This document shows, piece by piece, positions 1 through 9,348 of a stretch of 64,000 nt of DNA (positions within the stretch are counted from its first letter, which is position 1; every line of letters begins with the position of its first letter). The position numbers and the translations under genes are program-made. The stretch lies in the NCBI GenBank assembly GCA_022448985.1, contig JAKVCR010000052.1, positions 1 through 64,000 of the forward strand, written 5' to 3'. The notes beneath the pieces are model-generated. The model saw only the letters and a list, made by a program, of their open reading frames with translations. It did not search any database and was not told the DNA's origin. The stretch is from Roseibacillus sp. GTDB lineage: Bacteria > Verrucomicrobiota > Verrucomicrobiia > Verrucomicrobiales > Akkermansiaceae.

Positions 1-888
1 GAGCAGGGCCACGGCCATCCCGAGGATCATGCGGGCGGTGACTTCCTCCTGGAGGAAGAGGGCGCCCCAGAGGATGCCGAAGGCCGGGATGATGAAGGTT
101 ACGGTGGTGGCGGCGGTAGCCTCGTTACGCTTGAGGAGGCCAAAGAAGAGGATAAAGGCGACGGCGGTGCAGAGGAGGCCGAGGGCGAGGGTGCTGGCGA
201 GAGCGCCCCGACCGGGCAGGGCAGGGGGAGGGAAGAGCAGGACAAGGGGGAGAAGGATGAGGGAGGCGGCGAGGAGGCTCCCGGCGGAGACCGCGAGTGG
301 GGAGAGGTGGGCGAGCCTGATCCGGGTGTAGTGCCCGGCGAAGCCGTAACAGGCGGTGGCCCCGATGACAGCGAGGATGGGCCATCCCGCTCCGTCCCGC
401 CGGAAGTCGAGCTGGTCCCCGGTGAGGATCGCGATGCCGGCAAGGCCGATGACGAGGCCGAGGGACTGGAACCTGGTGAGCGGGATGCGAAGCCACCAGA
501 ACCCTATGAGGGCGGCGCAGATGGGGGTGGTGGCATTGAGCAGGGAGGTGAAGCCGGCCTCGAGGTAGAGGGTCGCCCAGCACAGGAGGGAGAAGGGGAG
601 GGCGGAGCTGAAGAGGCCCAGGACGAGGAGGCGGGTCTTGCAGTCGCGGAGGACGTGGCGGTGCTCCGGGCGCAGGAGGAAGGGGAGGAGGACGAGGGCG
701 GCCCCGCCGATGCGGGCGAAGGTTGTGGGGAAGGGGCCGAGTTCCGGGACGGCAATGCGCATGAACAGGAAGGAGGCTCCCCAGATGGCGGAGAGGAGCA
801 GCAACCGGATGGTGTCGGAAAGGCTCACCTTGGTCTGGCGGGGAGCCTGGGGCGCCCGGGAAATGGGACTGGTGCCCGCGTGGAGCAC
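1..888 (-). CDS. EamA/DMT-superfamily transporter, 3' end beyond window
   Basis: Reading the minus strand from 888 to the window edge gives an uninterrupted frame of about 296 codons with no stop, so the C-terminus is missing. It encodes many hydrophobic segments in the two-repeat EamA pattern. The first begins near LLLLSAIWGASFLFMR and the last visible one is ALFLQEEVTARMILGMA, the typical penultimate-helix motif of the second EamA repeat. These are inner-membrane drug/metabolite exporters; the substrate cannot be read. No ATG precedes the first helix. I chose GTG at 888 because AGGA lies five bases upstream; GTG at 828 is the alternative. The gene follows the DUF1552 gene by 43 bases on the same strand and may be cotranscribed. 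Confidence 0.85.
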   Translation of the reverse strand, partial: MLHAGTSPISRAPQAPRQTKVSLSDTIRLLLLSAIWGASFLFMRIAVPELGPFPTTFARIGGAALVLLPFLLRPEHRHVLRDCKTRLLVLGLFSSALPFSLLCWATLYLEAGFTSLLNATTPICAALIGFWWLRIPLTRFQSLGLVIGLAGIAILTGDQLDFRRDGAGWPILAVIGATACYGFAGHYTRIRLAHLSPLAVSAGSLLAASLILLPLVLLFPPPALPGRGALASTLALGLLCTAVAFILFFGLLKRNEATAATTVTFIIPAFGILWGALFLQEEVTARMILGMAVALL

Positions 889-931
889 CGGATTCCTGTT
901 GCGGTTTCCGGAGGCTGGAGGGGGATCCGGA

Positions 932-2281
932 CTAGGCCAGTTGGAGCGGTCCGTCCTTGCTCAGTTCCCGGTTGCCGAAGGCTTTCACCTGGTGGCCGAA
1001 GGAGTGGGCCAGTGACATCAGGAGGCGGTTGTGGGGCTGGCCGCCGTAGTCGTGGGACTGCCCCATCTTGAAACCGGCCCCTCCGCCGAGGAGGAGGAAG
1101 GGGATGTTGGCGTGGGTGTGGGAGCTACCCTCCCCGAGCTCGTTGGTCCACATGATGGTGGTGTGGTCGAGCATGGAGCCCTCCGCCCCGGGCTCGGGAA
1201 TCTCGTCGAGCTTCCGGGCGAGGTAGGCGATTTCCCCGGCGAACCACTGGTTGATACGCAGGAGCTTGTCCTGGGATTTCTTGTCCTTGATCGGCTTGTG
1301 GGAAAGCTGGTGATGGCCCTCTTCAACGTCCAGCCAGCGCATGCGGGCCCCACCCACCGACCGCATGTACTGCAGGGTGCCCACGCGGCACATGTCATTG
1401 GCGAGGGAGTTGACGAGGAGGTCGATCTGCATGCGGCTGACCTGCGGAGTATTGTCGTTGACCAGTTCGATGTTGGGATCGAGTTCCGGCTCGGGGTGAA
1501 CCAGTTCGTCCGTTTCCCCGTTCCGGGTGAGTTCACTCTCCATGGAACGGACGAGCTCGAGGTGGTCCCTGAGGCGCTGCTGGTCTTCCGCACTGATCTT
1601 CGCGGACACCTTGCGGAGGTCTTCGCGGACATCGTCGAGGAGCCCCGCGAGGGTGGCCTGGTCCTTGCGTTGCCCGTAGAGCTTGTTGAGCATCTGGTAG
1701 GGATCGTCGATCGGGGCCACCGGTTTGTTGGTCCCGGTGTAAACCATTCGGGTCCAGTTGTCGGCCCGGTCGGGCACCGCGACCCCGAACTCGAGGGAAC
1801 CGAAACGCGTGCGGGTGGCAGGATTGTTTTGCAGGAAATTCCTGATCTCCTGGTCGATGGAGATGCCATCGGCCCATCCGGCGGGGCTATGGGAGCCGCC
1901 CTGGATGTTCCCGGGAAGGAGTTCAACCCCGGTGAGGAGGCAGCTGATCCCGCGCTGGTGCTGGTCGCCGTCGCCCCGGATCCGGTTGTGCAGCCCCTTG
2001 AGCATGAGCATGCGGTCCTTGAACCCGGCGAGGGGTTCGAGGATGGCCTTGAGCTCGCCCAGGGGGCCGGGCTTGTCCTGCCAGAAGTGTGGCGGGAGGG
2101 TGCCATTCGGCGAGAACACGACGATGAGACGCTGCCGGCGGGCAACCGCGTCGGCGGCCTGCAGGCTGGGGAGCCCGGCCACGAAGGGAAGGGCGGCAGC
2201 GGAAAGGCCGAGGTCGCGGAGAAAGTCGCGGCGGTTTGGTATCGTCATTGGTCCTGGTCCGGGGGTTGAAATTCTGGTCAT
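932..2281 (-). CDS. DUF1552 family exported protein
   Basis: The product of 449 residues has an N-terminal twin-arginine-like signal (NRRDFL followed by a hydrophobic stretch) and the DUF1552 start [20 protein letters not shown]1552 proteins are found mainly in Planctomycetes, Verrucomicrobia and Myxobacteria. They belong with the DUF1501/sulfatase-like fold group and have no established activity. The ATG at 2281 overlaps the stop of the upstream DUF1592 gene as ATGA, which implies translational coupling. A second ATG at 2248 places the RR motif closer to the N-terminus and may be the true start. The DUF1592-DUF1552 pair parallels the DUF1549-DUF1501 pairs elsewhere in the window. Family assignment is firm; function is unknown. 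Confidence 0.85.
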   Translation of the reverse strand: MTRISTPGPGPMTIPNRRDFLRDLGLSAAALPFVAGLPSLQAADAVARRQRLIVVFSPNGTLPPHFWQDKPGPLGELKAILEPLAGFKDRMLMLKGLHNRIRGDGDQHQRGISCLLTGVELLPGNIQGGSHSPAGWADGISIDQEIRNFLQNNPATRTRFGSLEFGVAVPDRADNWTRMVYTGTNKPVAPIDDPYQMLNKLYGQRKDQATLAGLLDDVREDLRKVSAKISAEDQQRLRDHLELVRSMESELTRNGETDELVHPEPELDPNIELVNDNTPQVSRMQIDLLVNSLANDMCRVGTLQYMRSVGGARMRWLDVEEGHHQLSHKPIKDKKSQDKLLRINQWFAGEIAYLARKLDEIPEPGAEGSMLDHTTIMWTNELGEGSSHTHANIPFLLLGGGAGFKMGQSHDYGGQPHNRLLMSLAHSFGHQVKAFGNRELSKDGPLQLA

Positions 2282-4566
2282 TGGGCGGCGAGGGGCTCGT
2301 CCCGGGCCTCGTGGCCTGCCGCAAGGGTGGTTAATTCTACGAGCAAACTCCGGATATTGTAACCAGAATCTGTGAACTTTGTACGCAGGGATTCGAGGGT
2401 CCCGGGCCCGTAGGCGGCGATGGACTGCTTGGTGAAGTGGTGGAAGAGGTGGGTGATGAAGGCCTCGTGGGCGGTCCTGCTCCCGGCCGCGAGGTTGGCG
2501 AGGTCGCGGGCGCTTGAGATGCGCACCTTCTCGTCCTTTGCATTGGTGTAGTCACTCACGGTGTTGACCGGCTTCTCGTTATCCTGGGAACGGTGGCGGC
2601 CGACCGCGTCGAAGTTTTCGAGGCTGAACCCGACGGGATTGATCACCCGGTGGCACTCCATGCAGGAGGTCTCCTTGGTCAGCTCGGTCACCTTCTCGCG
2701 CATGGTGAGGGAGGGATCGAATTCCTCGTTCTTGAAGGCGACAGCCTCAGGAGGGGGATTGAGGAGACGGCCGAGGACGTGGCGGCTCAGGAAGACTCCC
2801 CGGTGAATGGGGGAGGTATTGTCATGATAGGAATTGAGGGAGAGGAGGAAAGGGTGGGTGAAGATGCCGGAGCGCTGGTCCGCGGGGAGGGCGACCTTCT
2901 GGAATCCACTGCCGGGCGCGGTGTCGGTCCGGTAGTAGCTGGCGAGGCGCTGGTTGAGAAAGAGGTGCTTGTCGAGCAGGAGCTGACGGTAGTCGGAGGC
3001 TTCGCTCCAGACCACGTCGTCGACGAAGCGTTCAAGCGAGCGGCGGAGGTCGGCGACGAGGCGATCATCAAAGCCGGGGTAGAGCTTGGGATCCTTGCGG
3101 AGTTCCTCGTGCTCATCGATGGCCAGCCAGTGACGGAAAAAGCCCTGCATCTTCTGCCGCGTCCTGCGGTCGGGGAGCATGCGCCGGACCTGGGCGGAGA
3201 TCTGTTCCGGCGTGCGCAGCTTGTCTTGCTTCGCGGCCTGCAGGAGCGGTTTGTCGGGCAGTCCGTCCCAGAGGGTGAGCGCGAGGCGGGAAGCCACGGT
3301 GTAGCTGTCGGGGCGACCCTTGTTATCCGCCAGGCCGGGGTAGAGGAAGCGGGGGGAGGTCAGGACCAGGAGCATCGAGTGGCGCAGGGCGAGGTGGGGA
3401 TCGGACTGCTGGTCGAAACGGGAGTCCACGAAGGTCCTGCGCTGCTCCGGGGTGAGGGGCCGCCGGAAGGCCCGGGCCGCGAACTCGTGGGCATAGCGGC
3501 GGAGGGCGGCAGGATCCTTACGCTCCTTTTCATTAAGCCCGGAGACAATGTTGAGATAGGTGATGAGATGGTTGACGAGGTCGACCGCAGCGTAGGTGGT
3601 GGCCTCCTGCCATTCCTTGGAAATGCCCGCGCCGCGTTCGTAGCCGAGGCTGCGGTCGTCGGGCGGGAACGGGGCCCCCACCACCGTGACGGTATCAATC
3701 ACCTCGGGCATCAGGTAGTCATTCGGGATGGTTTCCCAGACCCCGTGGGGCGGTTTCCACTCCAGGCGCAGGGAGGCGACCTTTTCCTGGTAGGTGAAGT
3801 AGCGGAGGTAGAGGGGGTAGCCGCGTCCGCCGAGGAGGAACTTCCGGCCCGTCTTCTCGTGCAGTTCATTCCTGCTGTTCACGTAGGCGTCGATGAAGGC
3901 GCTCTTTTCGTCATCCCCACGGAAGGAGTTGAGAAGAAAGAGGGCACTGTTGTGGGTCCTGACGCGGAACTGGTAGAGACCGGTGTGGGGGGCAAGGAGG
4001 GACCCGGCCCAGCGGATGGAGAAACCCTTCTGGTTGATCTTTTCCGCTGGCACGCCCGTTCCCCAGTCGAAGTCGATGGCCGGATCGATCCGTTCGAGGA
4101 CGTGCTCCTTTTCCTTGTTCATCTTCTCGACGTTGAAGTAGCGGCCCCGCAGGCCGCGTTCGGCCTTGATGGTCTGCGGTCGCTTGAAGGATTCGATGAG
4201 ATCTGCCGCGGACTGCCGGTACTGGTTGTTGGTCAGGCGGAGGAGTTCGATCCGGGGGGGACGGTTCCGGGCCTGGGCGGCAGGGCTGTAGAACGCGTCG
4301 TAGATGTACTGGGCTACCGCACGGGCGTCTTCGTTGACGACGGTGTCCTCCTTGTCCTCGGGCATGGACTTGTGAATGTAGCGCGTGAGGGCGTCGACCG
4401 ACTTCCTGCCCCAGAGGGGTTCCTCGTGTTCTTCCTCCACGCCCTGTCCCCTGTCCCCGTGACAGGAGGCGCAATGGACGGCGTAGATCTTCCTGCCATC
4501 GGGTTGTCCGAGGGAGGAGCACGGTGTGAGGAGGGCCGCGATGAGAAGGATGGAAGAGGATCGCAT
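2278..4566 (-). CDS. Cytochrome c / PA14 / DUF1592-DUF1588 exported protein
   Basis: A large exported protein of about 762 residues. The ATG at 4566 is chosen because it begins a clear signal peptide ([15 protein letters not shown]); a further upstream ATG would add a 43-residue leader without signal character. Order of parts: signal; c-type heme motif CASCH near residue 32; a DUF1587-like segment ([16 protein letters not shown]); a PA14-like beta domain ([17 protein letters not shown]); then DUF1595, DUF1592, DUF1588 and DUF1585 regions including CMECH and [14 protein letters not shown]. The second CxxCH could bind another heme. These proteins pair with DUF1552 and are presumed periplasmic; substrate and reaction are unknown. 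The PA14 insert suggests carbohydrate or surface binding. Confidence 0.87.
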   Translation of the reverse strand: MRSSSILLIAALLTPCSSLGQPDGRKIYAVHCASCHGDRGQGVEEEHEEPLWGRKSVDALTRYIHKSMPEDKEDTVVNEDARAVAQYIYDAFYSPAAQARNRPPRIELLRLTNNQYRQSAADLIESFKRPQTIKAERGLRGRYFNVEKMNKEKEHVLERIDPAIDFDWGTGVPAEKINQKGFSIRWAGSLLAPHTGLYQFRVRTHNSALFLLNSFRGDDEKSAFIDAYVNSRNELHEKTGRKFLLGGRGYPLYLRYFTYQEKVASLRLEWKPPHGVWETIPNDYLMPEVIDTVTVVGAPFPPDDRSLGYERGAGISKEWQEATTYAAVDLVNHLITYLNIVSGLNEKERKDPAALRRYAHEFAARAFRRPLTPEQRRTFVDSRFDQQSDPHLALRHSMLLVLTSPRFLYPGLADNKGRPDSYTVASRLALTLWDGLPDKPLLQAAKQDKLRTPEQISAQVRRMLPDRRTRQKMQGFFRHWLAIDEHEELRKDPKLYPGFDDRLVADLRRSLERFVDDVVWSEASDYRQLLLDKHLFLNQRLASYYRTDTAPGSGFQKVALPADQRSGIFTHPFLLSLNSYHDNTSPIHRGVFLSRHVLGRLLNPPPEAVAFKNEEFDPSLTMREKVTELTKETSCMECHRVINPVGFSLENFDAVGRHRSQDNEKPVNTVSDYTNAKDEKVRISSARDLANLAAGSRTAHEAFITHLFHHFTKQSIAAYGPGTLESLRTKFTDSGYNIRSLLVELTTLAAGHEARDEPLAAQ

Positions 4567-4735
4567 TCGCGAGGTCTGATACGTGAGGAAGGGAACGATG
4601 TTTCGCCCGGACTTGAACAGAGTATACCCCCGAAGGAGCGTGATTGAACTCAGTTCTTGGGGTGATAACCCCTGTGAAACAGGGGAATTAGCCATTGGCA
4701 GGGGACGGACGGCGACGGGCCGGGCCGGGATCGCC

Positions 4736-6256
4736 TCACTCGTAGAGCCGGAGCGGGTAGCGCTTGTTGTTGCTGCGGTCAGCCAGAAAGGCCTTTTCGA
4801 GCCGCATCAGGACCTCTGGATGCTTTTTGGCCAGGTTGCTGGCCTCGGCATGGTCCTTGTCCAGGTCGTAGAGTTCCCAGGCGCCCGGTTGCTTGGTGCG
4901 GACCTTCTGCCGGACGGCCTTCCATTTGCCGTCGATGACCGCGAGCTGGCCCCGGTAGCCGTGGAATTCCCAGATCAGGGGCTTGCGGCGTTGGAAGGAT
5001 TCCCGTGATTTCTTTTCCGGTTGGAAGAGGGGTACGAGGGTGTCGCCATCGAGGTCAGCCGGCGCTTTCGTCCCGGCGATATCACAGAGGGTGGGAAACC
5101 AGTCGGGGAAGTAGGAGGGAACCCCGGTGGTGGTGGCCGCGGGGGTGACCCCCGGCCAGCGCACGATGCAGGGGACCCGGATGCCGCCTTCGTAGACGCT
5201 GCCCTTGAAGCCCCGCAACCCGGCAGTGGAATTGAAGAAGTCAGCGTCGACTCCGCCCACCCCGAACTTCGGATCGCGGGAGCGATGGGTGGTTCCATTG
5301 TCAGAGGTAAAGATGACGACCGTGTTCTTGACCAGCCCGTGCTTCTCGAGCCGTTTCAGGATGGCCCCGACATGTTCGTCGAGGTCGGAGATCATGGCGG
5401 CGTAGCCGGCCCGGGGCCGGGGATGGGGAAGATAGCCATTCTGGCCGCGGTAAACCCCCTTGGCCTTGTCCCACTCTACCGGGTAGCGCTCGACCCACTC
5501 GCGGGGGGGATGCATGGCGACGTGTGGTTCGACAAAGGGGCAGTAGAGGAAGAAGGGGTTGCCCTTGTTGGCGTCGAGAAATTCGAGGGCCTCGGCGAGG
5601 ATGCGGTCAGGGGCATAGGTTTTGGACCGGTAGTCATCGGCCACAATCTCACCCTGCGGTTTGCGTTGGTGCCCGGGAATGGCTTTCTCGTTGATGGTCT
5701 CGATCCCTTCGTCGTCATCGAGAAAGGGCGGGAAGAAGGAGTGGGCGTTGCGCTGGCAGTTGTAGCCGTAGAAGCGGTCGAAGCCCTGTCGAATGGGTGA
5801 GCCGGTGGAGTCAGTGGGTCCGAGGCCCCATTTCCCGAATCCCCCGGTGGCATAGCCGGCTTTCTTGAGCGCTTCCGCCATGGTGACCGCGCCGGCGGTG
5901 ATGGGCCACTGGCCGGGAAACTTGCGTCCGTTGCCGGAGTCCCCGTTGTTGCGGATCTCGGCGTGGCCCAGGTGACGCCCGGTCATGAGGACGCAGCGGG
6001 CCGGTGCGCAGACCGGGGCACCGGTATAGTGGCGCAGGAAGCGCAGGCCTTCCCCGGCCAGACGGTCGAGGTTGGGGGTTTTGATCTTCTTCTGGCCATA
6101 GCAACCCACCTCGCCCCATCCGAGGTCATCGGCCATGATGAAAACGATGTTGGGTTTCGGCAGGCCCCGCCCGGCGGTCTCCGCCCCGGAGATCAAAGTG
6201 GGAAGAGCGGAGGCACAGAGAAGGGCGAGGGCCCGGCTGCAGGCAGTAATTTTCAT
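4736..6256 (-). CDS. Type I sulfatase (arylsulfatase A-like)
   Basis: A 506-residue secreted sulfatase with a Sec signal peptide (MKITACSRALALLCASALP). The metal-binding start is PNIVFIMADDLGWGE, and the formylglycine motif C-A-P-A-R lies in PVCAPARCVLMTGR, near residue 83. Type I sulfatases hydrolyse sulfate esters with Ca2+ and a formylglycine made from this Cys. The later segments VIFTSDNGTTHRS and VYEGGIRVPCIVRWPG are the usual C-terminal metal and substrate residues. Its neighbours are another sulfatase and DUF families on the same strand, consistent with degradation of a sulfated polysaccharide. The exact glycan cannot be told from sequence. Its maturation enzyme is not in this window. 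Confidence 0.93.
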   Translation of the reverse strand: MKITACSRALALLCASALPTLISGAETAGRGLPKPNIVFIMADDLGWGEVGCYGQKKIKTPNLDRLAGEGLRFLRHYTGAPVCAPARCVLMTGRHLGHAEIRNNGDSGNGRKFPGQWPITAGAVTMAEALKKAGYATGGFGKWGLGPTDSTGSPIRQGFDRFYGYNCQRNAHSFFPPFLDDDEGIETINEKAIPGHQRKPQGEIVADDYRSKTYAPDRILAEALEFLDANKGNPFFLYCPFVEPHVAMHPPREWVERYPVEWDKAKGVYRGQNGYLPHPRPRAGYAAMISDLDEHVGAILKRLEKHGLVKNTVVIFTSDNGTTHRSRDPKFGVGGVDADFFNSTAGLRGFKGSVYEGGIRVPCIVRWPGVTPAATTTGVPSYFPDWFPTLCDIAGTKAPADLDGDTLVPLFQPEKKSRESFQRRKPLIWEFHGYRGQLAVIDGKWKAVRQKVRTKQPGAWELYDLDKDHAEASNLAKKHPEVLMRLEKAFLADRSNNKRYPLRLYE

Positions 6257-6310
6257 GCGGTGATGATGGTGAATGTGAGGTGGGGGAGGAAGGGAGAGTA
6301 TGGGCAGGTA

Positions 6311-7774
6311 TTATCCGTCCTTGCGCTTTCTGTTCTTCTGCTTGCGCTTCCCAAAGTTCGCCTTGCGGGTGTGGGCGGCCTCTTCGGTCGCCGCGCCCTT
6401 GTCGCCCTGTGACTTCATCCAGGCGTCCAGCTGGGCGGACAGTTCCTTCCTGGTGGCGGCAAGATCCGGATCGGCGATGAGATTGACAAGGCAGTGGGGG
6501 TCCTCCCGGACGTCGTAGAGTTCCTCGGCCGGCCGGCGGTGGTACTTGCCGACCATTGCCCTGGCATGGGCATCCCCTGACCGGGCCTTCTCCTGCCAGC
6601 TGATCCAGAAGCTGGCTTTTCCATCTCCTTCCTTCCGGGTGACCGCATTGGTGAAGATCGTATCGGGATGGAGGTTGCGGATGTAGCGGTAGCGCCTGGT
6701 GGCGCAACTCCGGATCCCGAAGGCCTCACTGCCGTTGATGATCCCGCGGGTGGTGTGGAGGCCGTAGGTGTAGGTCTTGTGCTCGGTGGACTTTCCGAGG
6801 AGGACGGGAAGGAAGGATTTGCCATCAAGCTTCCGGGGTTCTGCTCCCGCGACCTCAAGGAAGGTGGGAGTGATATCGACGTATTCCACGAGGGCATCGG
6901 TCCTGGTGCCCGGTTTCACCTTGCCGGGCCAGCGCGCGATCATCCCGGAGGCCAGCCCGAGTTCAAAACAGGTCCACTTGGCGAAGGGAAAGGCCGAGCC
7001 CTGTTCAGAAGTTACGATTACGAGGGTATTGTCCCGCAGGCCACAGTCGTCGAGGAGGGAAAGAAGGGCCCCGCACTGCCAGTCGTAGTAGGTGATTTCC
7101 GCAAGATACTTTGCGTAGAACTCCCTCGTCTCCGGGGTGTCGACCCATGAGGGGGGTAGTTTGAGCGAGGCAGGTGGATAGACCGAGGGGTCTCCCTTGG
7201 TGTAGGGCGAATGGGGCTCGTTGGAGCAGGCAAAGAGACAGAAGGGAGTGTCCGAGGACTGGCATTGCGTGATAAACTTCCTGAGATTGGGGAAGAGGGG
7301 CTTGGTCCCGGGGCCGTTGTTGCGGAAATCGTTGGAGTATTCGAAGGGGAAGGATTCCTTGGGTGAGATGTGAGTCTTTCCGCTCAGGGCGACCCGGTAG
7401 CCGGAATCCTGGAGGTGGTGGGCGATCGACCTGGTGCCCGGATAGACGCAGGTGTGGTTTGGCCAGGCACCGGAGCGGACGGGATAGAGCCCGGTGTAGA
7501 TATTGTGCCGGGTGGGCGAGCACATGGGGGCGGTCTGGAAGCAGCGGGTGAAGGTCAGCCCTTCCCTGGCAAGCTTGTTGAGATTGGGGGTCCGGGCCTG
7601 CCCGCCATAGACTTCCATGTCGAGATAGGTGCAGTCGTCCGCAATCATGAAGATAATGTTGGGACGACCTGCGGCTGCGGAGTGACCGGTGGTGGTCAGG
7701 ACGATGATCGCGGGGAGGATGATCGAGCAGAAGGCCGGGAGCAGAAGGGGAGGGCAGAGCGGGTGAAGCTTCAC
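6311..7774 (-). CDS. Type I sulfatase with basic C-terminal tail
   Basis: A 487-residue sulfatase: hydrophobic export signal at residues 8-33, PNIIFMIADDCTYLDMEVYGG as the metal-binding start, and the formylglycine motif C-S-P-T-R in PMCSPTRHNIYTG. Overall it resembles the N-sulfoglucosamine sulfohydrolase/heparan-type branch of S1 sulfatases, though subfamily assignment by eye is uncertain. The last 18 residues are strongly basic (KANFGKRKQKNRKRKDG), an unusual tail that might bind polyanions or nucleic acid. It lies 54 bases upstream (in transcription order) of the sulfatase at 4736-6256, so the two are probably one transcription unit acting on the same substrate. Confidence 0.92.
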   Translation of the reverse strand: MKLHPLCPPLLLPAFCSIILPAIIVLTTTGHSAAAGRPNIIFMIADDCTYLDMEVYGGQARTPNLNKLAREGLTFTRCFQTAPMCSPTRHNIYTGLYPVRSGAWPNHTCVYPGTRSIAHHLQDSGYRVALSGKTHISPKESFPFEYSNDFRNNGPGTKPLFPNLRKFITQCQSSDTPFCLFACSNEPHSPYTKGDPSVYPPASLKLPPSWVDTPETREFYAKYLAEITYYDWQCGALLSLLDDCGLRDNTLVIVTSEQGSAFPFAKWTCFELGLASGMIARWPGKVKPGTRTDALVEYVDITPTFLEVAGAEPRKLDGKSFLPVLLGKSTEHKTYTYGLHTTRGIINGSEAFGIRSCATRRYRYIRNLHPDTIFTNAVTRKEGDGKASFWISWQEKARSGDAHARAMVGKYHRRPAEELYDVREDPHCLVNLIADPDLAATRKELSAQLDAWMKSQGDKGAATEEAAHTRKANFGKRKQKNRKRKDG

Positions 7775-7905
7775 CCGGGAATGCTAGGGGGGGCGGGAAG
7801 CTTGTCGATGGAGAACCTCCGCGACGGCTGAGGAAGGCTCGGTTCTCCTGATCGAGGCTTCTCAAGGGAGCCATCGGACCGGGCCCTTCTCAATCCGGGA
7901 CCACT

Positions 7906-9348
7906 TTAGGTGAGGATATCCTTTGCCACTTCGCCGTAGACGTCGGTGAGACGGAAGTCCCGGCCATTGTGCTGGTAGGTGAGCCTGGTGTGGTCGATCC
8001 CGAGGAGGTGGAGGATGGTGGCGTGGAGGTCGTGGATGGTGCAGCGGTTTTCCACCGCATGATATCCGAACTCATCCGTCTTTCCGTAGCGCAGGCCTCC
8101 CTTCACTCCCGCCCCGGCCATCCACATGGTGAATCCGTCCGGGTGATGGTCGCGTCCCACCGGGCCCTTGCCCTGCTGGGTGGTAGGGGTCCGTCCGAAC
8201 TCGCCGCCCCAGAGGACGAGGGTGTCCTCAAGCAGGCCACGGGCCTTGAGGTCGAGGATCAGTCCGGTGATGGGCTTGTCGATCTGGCCCACGTTGATCG
8301 AGTGTCCCTTCTCAAGATGGGAGTGCTGGTCCCATTGTTCGTTGTTGAACTTGAGGGAGTGTGCGTGGCTGACCTGGATGAAGCGTACGCCGCGTTCGGC
8401 GAGGCGGCGGGCCATGATGCATTCCCGGGCGAAGTTTTCGGTTCCGGGATCATCCATTCCGTAGAGCTTGCGGGTGGCCTCGCTTTCGGTGGAGAGGTCG
8501 GTCGCTTCCGGGGCCGCCATCTGCATGCGGAAGGCCAGTTCGAAGCTGCGCAGGCGGTCTTCCAGCCGGCTTCCCGCCTGCCCGGTTGAGGACTCCCGTT
8601 CGTGCATGCGGCGCAGGAGGCCCAGTTGGAGGGCCTGTATCCGGGGACTGACCCGCTCGTTGGTCATGTAATGAAAGCGGGCCTCCGCCGCGGGTGTGTT
8701 GGGATATCCAGGCGTGCCGAGGGGAACCCCGCCGAACTCGGCGGGGAGGAAGGCCGGCCCAAAGTTGTCGGACCCTCCATGCAGGGAGGTTGGGCAGATG
8801 GTGACGAAGCCGGGCAGGTTGTTGTTCTCGCTGCCGAGCCCGTAGTTCACCCAGGCCCCCATGCTCGGGCGAAGGAGCGCTTCATCCCCGGTGTGCATCT
8901 TCATGCAGGCCCCACCGTGGGAGACGTTTGTTTCGCAGACCGAGTGCAGCATGCAGAGTTCGTCCGCCACCTTCGGGAGGTGCTGCCAGAGATCGGACAT
9001 CCAGTGTCCGCACTGGCCGACCTGCCGGAGAGGCCAGGGCGGCTTCATGAGATTCCCGCGCTTGGCGAACTGGACCTTGCGTTCGGGAAAGGGAAGAGGC
9101 TTGCCGTTGAACTCCTCAAGCTTGGGCTTGTGATCGAAGAGATCCACGTGGGAGGGTCCTCCGTGCATGAAGAGAAAGATCACCCGGCGGGCCCGGGCCG
9201 GGAAGAGGGCCTGCGGCCGTGAGATTCCATTCCCGGGGGACTGCTCGGCCAGGAGGGTGTTGAGGGCGAGCCCGCCGAAGCCGAGGGCCATGTGCCCAAG
9301 GGCGGCCCGGCGGGGGAGCAGGTCGGCAGCAGCGTGCGGAGGGCTCAT
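7906..9348 (-). CDS. DUF1501 exported protein
   Basis: A 480-residue DUF1501 protein. The N-terminus has a twin-arginine-like signal (LPRRAALGHMALGFGGLAL). The conserved body includes VIFLFMHGGPSHVDLFDHKP, DTLVLWGGEFGRTP and GRDHHPDGF. DUF1501 belongs to the alkaline phosphatase/sulfatase-like fold group but lacks a proven reaction. Its start overlaps the stop of the upstream DUF1549/DUF1553 gene by four bases (9345-9348), so the two products are translationally coupled and probably act together outside the cytoplasm. Such pairs are abundant in Planctomycetes and Verrucomicrobia and often sit near sulfatases, as here. Confidence 0.9.
   Translation of the reverse strand: MSPPHAAADLLPRRAALGHMALGFGGLALNTLLAEQSPGNGISRPQALFPARARRVIFLFMHGGPSHVDLFDHKPKLEEFNGKPLPFPERKVQFAKRGNLMKPPWPLRQVGQCGHWMSDLWQHLPKVADELCMLHSVCETNVSHGGACMKMHTGDEALLRPSMGAWVNYGLGSENNNLPGFVTICPTSLHGGSDNFGPAFLPAEFGGVPLGTPGYPNTPAAEARFHYMTNERVSPRIQALQLGLLRRMHERESSTGQAGSRLEDRLRSFELAFRMQMAAPEATDLSTESEATRKLYGMDDPGTENFARECIMARRLAERGVRFIQVSHAHSLKFNNEQWDQHSHLEKGHSINVGQIDKPITGLILDLKARGLLEDTLVLWGGEFGRTPTTQQGKGPVGRDHHPDGFTMWMAGAGVKGGLRYGKTDEFGYHAVENRCTIHDLHATILHLLGIDHTRLTYQHNGRDFRLTDVYGEVAKDILT

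Noticed and set aside
307-1071. Plus-strand acidic Gly/Glu-rich frame at the left edge
   Set aside because: It is antisense to the EamA transporter, whose transmembrane pattern is unmistakable; the composition of the plus frame is an artefact of GC-rich antisense codons.
2593-4647. Long plus-strand open frame antisense to the DUF1592 gene
   Set aside because: It runs through codon positions of a clear exported protein, has no family motif, and is typical of GC-rich shadow frames.
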